DNA of 64,000 nucleotides from RBC038 sp041390625 (GTDB taxonomy: Bacteria > Chloroflexota > Dehalococcoidia > UBA2979), in the NCBI GenBank assembly GCA_041390625.1, contig JAWKPM010000015.1, positions 1 to 64,000 of the forward strand, read 5' to 3'. The notes under the pieces are model-generated. The model was not told the origin of the DNA, ran no database searches, and was given only the letters and a program-made list of their open reading frames with translations. Shown here piece by piece: positions 25,030 through 32,785 of this stretch. Positions within the stretch are counted from its first letter, which is position 1. Each line of letters starts with the position of its first letter. The position numbers and the translations under genes are program-made.

Positions 25030-25773
25030 TTAGCTGCCTTCGGCCGCAGCCATCTCCACGGCCGCGTCCTCGGTGCAGAGCAGGTAGCCGATGCCGGGGA
25101 ACGTCTGGATCAGCTCCGGCTCGCTGCGCTCCGGGTCGAGCTTCGTCCGCAGCCGGGACACCCAGACCCGCAGGTACTGCAGGTCGTCGCGATACTCGGG
25201 GCCCCAGACGTGCGTGAGCAGCTCGACGCCGCTCATCACCTTGTCCGGGTGCGAGGCGAGCTCTTCGAGGAGCTGCCACTCCGTCCGCGTCAGGTGCACG
25301 CGCTCGCCGAATCGCGACACGAGCCGACGCTCGAGATCGATCTCGACGCCCTTCGACCGCACGACGCCGGCGCCGACCCCGCTGGGGCGCGCTCGACGCA
25401 GTACGGCGCGCACGCGCGCACCCAGCTCGTCCGGGTTGAACGGCTTCGCGAGGTAGTCGTCCGCCCCCAGCTCGAGGCCACGAACCTTCTCGACGTCGGT
25501 ACCCTTGGCCGTCAGCACGATGATCGGCACCGGCACGCGCTCCCGGAGCTGACGCATCACCTCGTAGCCGGTCTGGTCGGGCAGCATCAGGTCGAGGATC
25601 ACGAGGTCCGGGCGCTGCTCATAGCAGGCCTGCAATGCCTCGTCGCCGCTGCGTGCAGTCACGACGCTGAACCCCTGCTCGGAGAGCTCCAGGTCCACAA
25701 GCCGAAGAATGCCCGGCTCGTCGTCGACGGCCAGAATCAGCGGACCCGCTGTGCCGTCGCCGTTCGTTGACAT
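25030..25773 (-). CDS. OmpR/PhoB-family response regulator
   Basis: 247 residues. The N-terminal receiver has the acidic AVDDEPG, phosphoacceptor in LVILDLMLP, and lysine in YLAKPF. The C-terminal winged helix has LTRTEWQLLEELASHPDKVMS, VWGPEYRDD and the DPERSEPELIQTFPGIGYLL end. The ATG at 25773 has AGGGGG six bases upstream. It is likely to autoregulate through the direct repeats upstream. No kinase is directly adjacent; the PAS/GAF kinase of this island is the nearest candidate. Confidence 0.93.
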   Translation of the reverse strand: MSTNGDGTAGPLILAVDDEPGILRLVDLELSEQGFSVVTARSGDEALQACYEQRPDLVILDLMLPDQTGYEVMRQLRERVPVPIIVLTAKGTDVEKVRGLELGADDYLAKPFNPDELGARVRAVLRRARPSGVGAGVVRSKGVEIDLERRLVSRFGERVHLTRTEWQLLEELASHPDKVMSGVELLTHVWGPEYRDDLQYLRVWVSRLRTKLDPERSEPELIQTFPGIGYLLCTEDAAVEMAAAEGS

Positions 25774-26121
25774 GAAACCCCCTTGGGTGGGCGGCAACCT
25801 TCGCAGCACCGCCCTGATCACGATAGCGGCGCTGTCGACCGTCCGTCGGCCCGCGCCCCCACGATCGACCGTACCGGACCTCAATGGGTGCGCACGGGCG
25901 GCAAATCGAACTGCAAGGCGAATGCAACGCCCCTCACCGCTCGCGCGAGGCCGGGCCAGAGACGAATGCAAGGTCCAAAGGGGATTCCCGAAGAGGTTCG
26001 TTCGGTCGAGGGCGGTAACATGACGGCGCGGAAACCCATGTTGCCCGCAGGTCGATGGGATGCGACTGCTCGCGGCGCTCCGAGCGCCGGGTGCCAGCGT
26101 CGACCAGGGTTCGGAGATGCG
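25774..26121. promoter_or_regulatory. Divergent intergenic region with GCAA direct repeats
   Basis: 348 bp between two divergent regulator genes. GCAA occurs at 25901, 25913 and 25924 (spacings 12 and 11) and again at 25968. The spacing fits OmpR/PhoB-family operators, so autoregulation is plausible. I see no gene here; the reading frame of the downstream receiver is open further upstream but lacks a ribosome binding site. Confidence 0.4.
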
Positions 26122-26517
26122 ATGAGCGGCGAAGAGCCTCAAGTTAGCCCCCGGCGGGTACTCGTCATCGATGACGATCCCGCCATCGTCCGCCTCCTGG
26201 GACTCACCCTGGAGGCGGCGGACTTCGACGTCCGAAAGGCGACCGACGGCCGTTCCGCCGTCGAGGCTATCGACGACGGACTTCCCGACCTCGTGCTGCT
26301 CGACCTCCAGCTGCCGGATATGGACGGCCGCGAGGTCTTTCGACGCCTCCGTGCGTCCGGCTATGGCGGCCCGGTCGTGATCATCTCCGCACATGGCGCC
26401 CGCTCCGCCCGTCGCGAGCTCGGCGCCGATGCTGCCGTCGACAAGCCCTTCGACCCCGACTTCGTCCTCGACCGCGTCGAGGCGCTGCTCAGCGCTCGCA
26501 ACGGGCACGGCGACTAG
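26122..26517 (+). CDS. Single-domain response regulator (CheY-like)
   Basis: 131 residues: receiver domain only, with VIDDDPA, phosphoacceptor in LVLLDLQLP, switch IISAHG and lysine in AVDKPFD. No DNA-binding domain, so it acts by protein contact or as a phosphorelay step. The ATG at 26122 has CGGAG upstream. Divergent from the OmpR-type regulator. Confidence 0.85.
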   Translation: MSGEEPQVSPRRVLVIDDDPAIVRLLGLTLEAADFDVRKATDGRSAVEAIDDGLPDLVLLDLQLPDMDGREVFRRLRASGYGGPVVIISAHGARSARRELGADAAVDKPFDPDFVLDRVEALLSARNGHGD

Positions 26518-26698
26518 CGCTCAACCCGCGCTGCAGCGATCCGCAAGCCCCCCGAAACCGCCCCAACCCAAAAGTGCAACGAAATCGACAGGTGGTCGCC
26601 GTCGCCCCTGTGCGGTCCTTCTCGCGCGCCGCCGTACGTTGGATCGGGAGCCCTGCGCGAGGCGCGCAGCCCCAGCGCTCCCCTGGACGGAGGACCAC

Positions 26699-27061
26699 AT
26701 GGACCGCGATGGAGGTTGGGTCGAACTGCTGAACATCGAGGACGACACGCCGATCGGCCGAGGCCGGCTCGTCGTCACTCTGCTCACCGAGACGGACGAG
26801 GAGTCCGGTGTCACGACCAATCGAGGCCAGGTCGTCCCCCGCGACGACGTATGGCGCGGGCGGCTGACGTCCTTCCACGCGGCCGCGGACGCGCCCGCCC
26901 TCGAGCCCGGCGACTACCGCATCCGCTTCGAGGAAGGACTGCAGGCCCTCGGCGTCCACGTCGAGGAGTGGATCGACATCGATGCCCGCGAGCACGAGGC
27001 CACCCTCCGCAGCACCGACGACGAGATCCCCGCAGTGCTCGCCGAGCTCGGCGGCAGCTAA
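26699..27061 (+). CDS. Hypothetical acidic protein
   Basis: 120 residues, strongly acidic, no membrane segment. Phrases such as GRGRLVVTLLTE, RGRLTSFH and PGDYRIRFEEG suggest a small beta-rich domain with a possible edge likeness to ligand-binding or hydroxyisourate-hydrolase-like folds, but I do not recognise the family. Strong GGAGG ribosome binding site and a TACGTT element at 26635, similar to elements before other genes of this island. Confidence 0.65.
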   Translation: MDRDGGWVELLNIEDDTPIGRGRLVVTLLTETDEESGVTTNRGQVVPRDDVWRGRLTSFHAAADAPALEPGDYRIRFEEGLQALGVHVEEWIDIDAREHEATLRSTDDEIPAVLAELGGS

Positions 27062-27182
27062 ACCCGGGCCCGAACGTCGCAACACCCCATCGAGAGATCA
27101 CTGAAATGCAGAGCCCGTTCTCGTTGACGTGAGCCACCCAACGCCCGCCGTACGGTGGAGTCGTTGAGAGAGGACTTCACAC

Positions 27183-27365
27183 ATGCTGGGTTGGGCACTG
27201 CTCTTCCTGATCGTCGCTCTGGTGGCGGGGGCCCTCGGATTCGCGGGCGTGGCCGGCATCTCGGCGACCATTGCCTGGATTTTGTTCATCATCTTCCTGG
27301 CGCTCTTCGTCATCGCGTTCCTGGTAAATCTCATCACCGGGCGGCGGGCCGCACCCCCGCTGTAA
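27183..27365 (+). CDS. DUF1328-type small membrane protein
   Basis: 60 residues, two hydrophobic helices: MLGWALLFLIVALVAGALGF, GVAGISATIAWILFIIFLALFVIAFLV. This pattern is the DUF1328/YtjA family, often linked to stress but without an assigned function. GAGAGGA precedes the start, and a TACGGT element lies 32 bp upstream of the ATG. Confidence 0.85.
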   Translation: MLGWALLFLIVALVAGALGFAGVAGISATIAWILFIIFLALFVIAFLVNLITGRRAAPPL

Positions 27366-27478
27366 GGACGTCGACGAGGCAGAGGCGTGGCGGCGCAAGC
27401 CATCGGCTTGCGTCGCTCGCCGTCCGGCGCGGCCGCTCGAAGCCGGTCAGGTTCGCAGCTGACGCCGACGGAGCCCGC

Positions 27479-28762
27479 ATGCGTCTCGAGGTTCCAACAA
27501 GAACGCTCTGGCTGGCGGCCGGAGCGTTCGTTGCGTTCATCGTCCTCTCCAAGCTCTGGTCGATGGTCCTGCTCCTTGCCGGCGCGGCCATCGTGGCGGT
27601 GGCGCTCCTGCCCGCCGTCCGCTGGCTGATCGACCATGGTCTGCCGAGGCCGGTCGCGGTGTTCGCGGTCGGGCTCGCGTTCATCTCGACGGTTGTGCTC
27701 GCCGCCGCCATCACAGTCCCCGCCGTCGTGTCGGCCGTGGACACCTTCACCCAGAACGCCCCGAGGTACGCGAGCGACGTCGACGACATCGCGCGCCGCT
27801 TCGGCATCGAGTCCCTCGACCTCGAACGCCGCGCCCGGAACATCGACTGGGGCTCGCTGGCGTCCGGCTCGGTCAGCTACGGCTCACCGGTGCTCGTCGG
27901 GGGACTTGCCCTCGTCACGGTGCTGTTCATCGCCTTCTACCTGCTGCTCGAGATGCCCGCGATGGGAAAGCTCGTCTTCCGCTTCGTGCCGCGCGGGCGC
28001 GAAGCCGAGGTCAGCGAGATCTTCGCCCAGCTCGCGGCCGTCGTCGGCGGCTACGTCCGAGGCCAGGCGCTGACGTCGCTGGCCATCACCGCCTTCACCT
28101 TCGTCGTGCTGATGGGAGCGGGTACCGACGGAGCGATCGCCATCGCGCTAATCGCAGGCATCGCCGACGTCATCCCCATCGTGGGGGCGTTCGTCGCGAT
28201 CGTCCCCGCCGTCCTCGCAACGCTCGAGGTCTCCACAACCCATGCCATCGCAGTGCTCGTTGCGCTCGTGCTCTACCAGCAGTTCGAGGACCGCATTCTG
28301 GTGCCTCGCATCTACGCGCACACGCTCGGGCTCTCGCCGCTCGTCGTGCTGCTCGCGACGCTCGGCGGCGCGCAGCTCCTGGGCATCGTCGGCGTCCTGC
28401 TCGCCCTGCCTGCTGTGGCGGCGGGCCGGGTGTTGCTGGAACATGCGCTCCGCTGGCGACGCGGCCCACCGGCAGCGACCCTGACCGAAACACTCGACAA
28501 CGAGGAGGATGAGGTGGACGAACAGCGCGGCGTCGGCAAGTGCGCGAACGAGCACCTCGGCGCCTTCGGATTCCCATCGAGGCCCAATGAGCCGTACCCG
28601 TTCTGCCCCGAGTGCGGCAGCCCGATGGTCTGGGCCTGCGGCAGTTGCGACGCACCGCTCCCTGACGACGCCACCGAGCTCGTCAGCGCCCACTTCTGCC
28701 GCATGTGCGGTACGGCCTACTTCCCGGAGGAGACGCCGAACCCAGGAGTCGCCGCCGTGTAG
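27479..28762 (+). CDS. AI-2E/PerM-family transporter with a C-terminal zinc-ribbon extension
   Basis: 427 residues. The first ~340 form the PerM/AI-2E permease: about seven to eight helices, the central polar domain, and the family's DVIPIVGAFVAIVPAVL and FEDRILVPRIY stretches. The last ~80 carry three CxxC pairs (CPEC, CGSC, CRMC), consistent with a zinc ribbon, after an acidic linker EEDEVDE. Such an extension is not standard in the family. A GTG at 28514 with GAGGAGG five bases upstream is in frame, so the ribbon might also be made as a separate 82-residue protein. Function of PerM proteins is diverse (signal or ion export). Confidence 0.88.
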   Translation: MRLEVPTRTLWLAAGAFVAFIVLSKLWSMVLLLAGAAIVAVALLPAVRWLIDHGLPRPVAVFAVGLAFISTVVLAAAITVPAVVSAVDTFTQNAPRYASDVDDIARRFGIESLDLERRARNIDWGSLASGSVSYGSPVLVGGLALVTVLFIAFYLLLEMPAMGKLVFRFVPRGREAEVSEIFAQLAAVVGGYVRGQALTSLAITAFTFVVLMGAGTDGAIAIALIAGIADVIPIVGAFVAIVPAVLATLEVSTTHAIAVLVALVLYQQFEDRILVPRIYAHTLGLSPLVVLLATLGGAQLLGIVGVLLALPAVAAGRVLLEHALRWRRGPPAATLTETLDNEEDEVDEQRGVGKCANEHLGAFGFPSRPNEPYPFCPECGSPMVWACGSCDAPLPDDATELVSAHFCRMCGTAYFPEETPNPGVAAV

Positions 28763-28782
28763 CACGGCTCGAGGAACGCGAA

Positions 28783-28807
28783 AGGCGGCGGGCAATGCCC
28801 GCCGCCT
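28783..28807. terminator. Terminator hairpin
   Basis: AGGCGGCGGGC, loop AAT and GCCCGCCGCCT form an 11-bp perfect stem between convergent genes. Confidence 0.75.
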
Positions 28808-28830
28808 GTGCTTCTGCGTCGATCGAGGCG

Positions 28831-29073
28831 CTACGCCACGAAGGTCAGTTCGTAGTCGGCCTGCGCGGGGACCTCGAAGGAGGACGGAGCCGACGTGTCG
28901 CCTCCACCGCCGCCCGAGCCGCCCTCGGAGCCCGTGCCGCTCGTGACCCACGGGCGCCACCACACGGCAACGAACAGTGCTACGGCCACCAGCACGGTCA
29001 TGACCATCATGAGCATGAACATGCTCATTCCCATGAATACGCCGGCCGCCGTGTCGTCGTGATGATGCGTCAA
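28831..29073 (-). CDS. Small membrane protein with histidine-rich N terminus
   Basis: 80 residues from a TTG start with AAGGGA seven bases upstream. THHHDDTAAGVFMG is followed by a methionine-rich membrane helix (MSMFMLMMVMTVLVAVALFVAVWW) and a Gly/Ser-rich tail of ~35 residues. The His/Asp cluster and Met-rich helix could bind a metal such as copper, but I know no family proof. Its divergent upstream region holds an inverted repeat. Confidence 0.68.
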   Translation of the reverse strand: MTHHHDDTAAGVFMGMSMFMLMMVMTVLVAVALFVAVWWRPWVTSGTGSEGGSGGGGGDTSAPSSFEVPAQADYELTFVA

Positions 29074-29139
29074 TCCAATGTCCCTTCTGGCGCGCCGCGT
29101 TTGTCGCCACGCGATGGACAAAACGCTAGGCAGCCGCGG

Positions 29140-29191
29140 CGATGCGAGGCATGTCGAGGGCCACGCCGACCGTTGCAGTCGCCTCGCATCG
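29140..29191. promoter_or_regulatory. Inverted repeat in a divergent promoter region
   Basis: CGATGCGAGGC (29140-29150) and GCCTCGCATCG (29181-29191) are perfect inverted copies, 41 bp apart start to start, between two divergent small-membrane-protein genes. It could be an operator dyad. Confidence 0.4.
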
Positions 29192-29343
29192 AGGGCTCCA
29201 CGAGCACATTGCGATGCCGCTGCAATGGCAGAAGGACAAGACGTGATGCCGAAGCGTCCCCCACGCTACGTACGGTTCTGCTCAGGGGAACGCGCCCGCG
29301 CTCCCCGGTTCCGGCAGCCTCCGGGTGCATGAGGGAGGACACC

Positions 29344-29490
29344 ATGGCGCTACTGCTGTTGCTGGTTCTGTTGGCGATACTCTTCGGCGGACTCGCCTTC
29401 TACGTGGCGAAGGCATTCCTGATCGCGCTGCTCGTCGTGCTGATCGTGGGCCTCGTCTCAGGTGGACGCCTGGTCGGCGGGCGGCGCTGA
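29344..29490 (+). CDS. Small hydrophobic membrane protein
   Basis: 48 residues, two hydrophobic helices and a basic tail (GGRLVGGRR). Excellent AGGGAGGA ribosome binding site. It resembles the short hydrophobic proteins of other high-GC bacteria (from memory), for which no function is known. Part of the run of tiny membrane proteins in this island; TACGGT lies 73 bp upstream. Confidence 0.75.
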   Translation: MALLLLLVLLAILFGGLAFYVAKAFLIALLVVLIVGLVSGGRLVGGRR

Positions 29491-29524
29491 CCGACCTCCC
29501 CCAAACACACGGCACGAAACAGCG

Positions 29525-29548
29525 AGCGCCTCGGGTCACCGAGGCGCT
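29525..29548 (+). terminator. Terminator hairpin
   Basis: AGCGCCTCGG, loop GTCA and CCGAGGCGCT form a 10-bp perfect stem followed by TCTGTCT, downstream of the 48-residue membrane protein. Confidence 0.75.
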
Positions 29549-29703
29549 TCTGTCTACCACGAAGGCGCGCGGACGCGGACTGCGAGCCATCCGAAACAGC
29601 CGCCGGGCTTGGCACATGCCGTCTGTCACGACCGCCTCTTTAGGTTGTGGACACGAGGGAGCGAGGTCGCGACCGCGACCGCCCGAAGCTCGAAGGAGGA
29701 TAC

Positions 29704-29769
29704 GTGTATATCGGCGGAGGCCTACTGACGCTCGTGCTGATCATCCTGCTGCTCATCATTCTGCTGTGA
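29704..29769 (+). CDS. 21-residue single-helix membrane microprotein
   Basis: GTG start preceded at five bases by a perfect AAGGAGGA ribosome binding site. The product, MYIGGGLLTLVLIILLLIIL plus one Leu, is a bare transmembrane helix with a GGG cap. It lies between two terminator-like hairpins with its own TAGGTT box 63 bp upstream, so it looks like an independent gene. Very similar 'MY.GGG ... hydrophobic' microproteins are annotated in some high-GC bacteria, as far as I recall. Function unknown. Confidence 0.72.
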   Translation: MYIGGGLLTLVLIILLLIILL

Positions 29770-29779
29770 TCGCCGGCGC

Positions 29780-29807
29780 GGCGAGGTCCCACGGGGCCTC
29801 GCCTTTT
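29780..29807 (+). terminator. Terminator hairpin with T-tract
   Basis: GGCGAGG pairs with CCTCGCC, with further inner CCC/GGG pairing, followed by TTTT. Downstream of the 21-residue microprotein. Confidence 0.8.
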
Positions 29808-29862
29808 CGTGCCACCCTCGACCTCACACCACGCGCTACGGTGGAAGAGTCAGGAGTCGAGC

Positions 29863-30075
29863 GTGGTGACCTTCCTTCTCTGGCTGATCCTCTTCGTGCT
29901 CGCGTGGCCGCTCGCGCTGCTCGCGCTCATCCTCTACCCGCTGATCTGGCTGCTCGCCCTCCCCTTCCGCCTCATCGGCATCTCGGTGAAGGCCGTCTTC
30001 GACCTGCTCGGCGCCCTGCTCGCACTCCCCGCCCGCGTCCTGCGCGGACCCAGCTCGAACCGCGACAGGAAGTAG
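29863..30075 (+). CDS. Small two-helix membrane protein
   Basis: 70 residues: MVTFLLWLILFVLAWPLALL, LILYPLIWLLALPFRLIGIS, then an amphipathic stretch and a basic end. AGGAG lies six bases before the GTG at 29863; the adjacent GTG at 29866 is equally possible. TACGGT lies 26 bp upstream. Family not recognised with certainty; likely a membrane stress protein like its neighbours. Confidence 0.7.
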   Translation: MVTFLLWLILFVLAWPLALLALILYPLIWLLALPFRLIGISVKAVFDLLGALLALPARVLRGPSSNRDRK

Positions 30076-30085
30076 CGCCGAGGCG

Positions 30086-31231
30086 ATGCCACCCACCCAA
30101 CACCGAGGCGTAGCCGCGCCATCGAGGACGGTACGCGCCGCCCGCGCCGCCCTGGTCGCGACGCTTGCGTTGCTCGCGCTGCTCCCGTTGATGGCCCGCG
30201 CCCAGTCGGCCGAGCTCGTCCCGAATCGATTCCCGACGCCGCCCGCTGGGACGCTCACCTGGGGCGTGGCCGGCACATCGAACCTCGAGGCGCTGCTGGC
30301 CGCGCAGGACTTCCCGGTCGCCGCGGCCTTCACCTTCGACGCACCGACCGGCACGTTCCTGCGCTTCATTCCCGGCGCCCCGGCCGTCGTGAACACGCTG
30401 CGCTCGCTGACGCCGGACACCGTCGTGCGGTTGCGCCGTCGCGACGAGCGACCGGCGTCCGTCCTCGACCACGCGCAGGTGGTGTCGTTCTACGGTGCCC
30501 CCGGCATTCCCGCGATGGGCGCGCTGGGCACCTACGACACGCCGCGTGCCGCCGGCGACGCCATCCAGGGCTTCGTCGCCGACTACCGGGCGGCGGGCGA
30601 CGGACGTCCCGTGCTCGGGGCGTTCCACATCGTCGCTGCCATCGCGCAGCGCTCCCCCGGCAACGACGGCACCTACCTGGGGCGGCTGTCGAGCGACCGC
30701 ATCACGCCGTACATCGAGGAGGCGCGCCGCCGAGGCTTCCTCGTGTTCCTCGATGTGCAGGTCGGCTGGTCCGAGCCCGTCGACGAGTTACGTCGCCTCG
30801 CGCCCTACCTCGAGGACCCGATCGTTCACGTCGCCCTCGACCCCGAGTTCGCGACCAGGCCCGACAACGAGCCGCCGGGCGCCGCCATCGGCACCCTCGA
30901 TGCCGATCAGATCAACGAGGCACAGGCGTGGCTCGCGCAGTTCGTGCGCGACCACGATCTGCCCGCCAAGATCCTCATCGTCCACCAGTTCCGCGAGGAC
31001 ATGCTCGCCCAGCCCGAGGACATCGCCCACCTGCCGGAGATCGATCTCGTCATCGACATGGACGGCTTCGGCCCGTCCTCGGCCAAGCTGTCGAAGTACG
31101 ACCGCTTCGCGCTGTCCTCGTACGCCGAGTACAGCGGCCTGAAGCTCTTCTTCGACCACGACACGCCGCTGCTCACGCCTGCCGACGTACAGGCGCTGAA
31201 GCCGCCGCCGAACGTCGTCATCTACCAGTAG
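30086..31231 (+). CDS. Secreted protein of unknown function, probable TIM-barrel-like fold
   Basis: 381 residues with a signal peptide ending near ARAQSAELV. The mature part has repeating hydrophobic-strand/helix pieces (GRPVLGAFHIVAAIA, GFLVFLDVQVGWSEP, VHVALDPEF, AKILIVHQF, IDLVIDMDGFG), spaced like an (alpha/beta) barrel with acidic residues at strand ends, as in secreted glycosidases. I do not recognise a named family. The start is 10 bp after the preceding small membrane protein, so they may be co-transcribed. Confidence 0.78.
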   Translation: MPPTQHRGVAAPSRTVRAARAALVATLALLALLPLMARAQSAELVPNRFPTPPAGTLTWGVAGTSNLEALLAAQDFPVAAAFTFDAPTGTFLRFIPGAPAVVNTLRSLTPDTVVRLRRRDERPASVLDHAQVVSFYGAPGIPAMGALGTYDTPRAAGDAIQGFVADYRAAGDGRPVLGAFHIVAAIAQRSPGNDGTYLGRLSSDRITPYIEEARRRGFLVFLDVQVGWSEPVDELRRLAPYLEDPIVHVALDPEFATRPDNEPPGAAIGTLDADQINEAQAWLAQFVRDHDLPAKILIVHQFREDMLAQPEDIAHLPEIDLVIDMDGFGPSSAKLSKYDRFALSSYAEYSGLKLFFDHDTPLLTPADVQALKPPPNVVIYQ

Positions 31232-31252
31232 CGATCTTCGAGGCCCGGACGT

Positions 31253-32491
31253 CTACCCCGCGGGCTGCGCTTCGAGACCCGGCTCCGAGGCCGGTAGGGC
31301 CTCGACCCTGCCCGGCCGCAGCACGAGGAGCACGACGAGCGCCGAGAGCACGGCAACGAACACGCCGCTGCTGAGCGAGGTCACCCCCGGCGCGAAGAGC
31401 TGGCTGTAGACGATGTTGTAGCCCGTCGACAGTGCCATCTGGCTGAACCCCATCAGCGCCGAGGCCAGCCCGGCGATCTGCGGGAAGCCGACCAGCGCCC
31501 CCGCCATCGCCGAGGGCCGCGTCACCCCGAGGCCGAACGCCGTGAAGAACATCGGCGCGACGACCGTCGCCGGGTGCTCGGCCCCAGCCCATGACAGTGC
31601 CGTCATCGTGCCACTGGAGGCCGCGGACACGAGCGCCCCCAGCAGCACGATCCGTCGAGGCTCCATCTTCGCCACCAGGCGACTCGAGAGCGTCGCTCCC
31701 GCCATGAGCCCGAGCGCCACCACCGCGAACGCCAGCCCGAACACCTGAGGTGCCAGCCCCAGCTGATCGATCAGCACGAACGACGACATCGAGATGAAGA
31801 CGAGCTGCCCGGCGAACATCAGCCCCATGACAAACGAGTACCCCACGAACGTCGAGCTCGAGAGCAGCAGTCGATAGTCGTCCCGCACCCGTCGGTTCGT
31901 TTCGAGGCGTTCGGGCCTCGTCTCCGGCAGCAGCACCGCGTATGCCGCGAAGAGCAACACCCCCACCGCGATCAGCACCACGAAGACGGCGTGCCAGTCG
32001 AAGGCATCGTGAAGGAACCCGCCGACGATCGGCGAGATCGCCGGCGCCAGCGGGAGGACGATCGACATGTGCGCGATGAACCTCGCCGCCCCCTCGCGGC
32101 CGTAGATGTCGAGGACCATCGCGCGCGCCAGCGTCGGCCCCGCGCCCCCGCCGAAGCCCTGCAGCACTCGCGCAGCGATCAGCACCTCCGCGGAGCTCGA
32201 CAGCAGCGCCACCACCCCGCCGACGATGAACATGCCGAGGCCGGCGAACATCATCGGCCGCCGCCCGAGCCGGTCCGAGGCCTGCCCCCACACGATCTGC
32301 GATCCCGCGAACGCCACGAGGAACAGCGTGACCGCGAGCTGCATCGTGGCGTCCCGCGCCCCGAAGTCCTCGGTCATCGAGGGCAGCGACGGCAGGAACA
32401 TGTCGATCGACATCGGCGCCGTCGCGGAGAGTGCGATCAGCAGCACGGCGATCGCCAGATTCGGCTGCACCCGGTTCCGCGTTCGCTGCAT
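31253..32491 (-). CDS. Bcr/CflA-type multidrug efflux MFS transporter
   Basis: 412 residues and about 12 helices. The N-terminal SIDMFLPSLPSM and DRLGRRPMM (motif A) plus RVLQGFGGGAGPTLARAM are characteristic of the Bcr/CflA drug-resistance family (DHA1). It is expected to export small drugs by proton antiport. The ATG at 32491 has GAGGG upstream. Divergent from the DEAD-box helicase gene. Confidence 0.9.
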   Translation of the reverse strand: MQRTRNRVQPNLAIAVLLIALSATAPMSIDMFLPSLPSMTEDFGARDATMQLAVTLFLVAFAGSQIVWGQASDRLGRRPMMFAGLGMFIVGGVVALLSSSAEVLIAARVLQGFGGGAGPTLARAMVLDIYGREGAARFIAHMSIVLPLAPAISPIVGGFLHDAFDWHAVFVVLIAVGVLLFAAYAVLLPETRPERLETNRRVRDDYRLLLSSSTFVGYSFVMGLMFAGQLVFISMSSFVLIDQLGLAPQVFGLAFAVVALGLMAGATLSSRLVAKMEPRRIVLLGALVSAASSGTMTALSWAGAEHPATVVAPMFFTAFGLGVTRPSAMAGALVGFPQIAGLASALMGFSQMALSTGYNIVYSQLFAPGVTSLSSGVFVAVLSALVVLLVLRPGRVEALPASEPGLEAQPAG

Positions 32492-32785
32492 CGCTCGCCC
32501 TCGTCCGTCCGAACGACCTGCCTGCCTCGTTCGATGCAAGGTAGGGCCGCCGAGGCCTAGCCGCCGTCGAGGACGGAGCGCAGGCGTCCCCCAACAGCGC
32601 TAGGCCGAGGCCCGTGTTAGCGTGGAGGCACGCGATCGACCTTCGATGTCGCGTCTTCCTGCCATCCTTCCTCTCGATGGAGCCCCGCTCCTTCTCGACT
32701 CGGGCGGCACTTGAGCAGCAGGTTCCCGCTGTCGGGCCCGCTCGACTCACTCATTTCGACAGCCACCCGACCAGGAGACCGCTTC

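Noticed and set aside
25030..26508. A 492-residue N-terminally extended OmpR-type regulator
   Set aside because: The extension crosses the divergent promoter and the neighbouring receiver gene; the ATG at 25773 has a strong ribosome binding site and fits the family length.
29078..29332. 84-residue plus-strand open frame
   Set aside because: Basic, low-similarity product, no ribosome binding site, and it covers the inverted repeat of a divergent promoter region.
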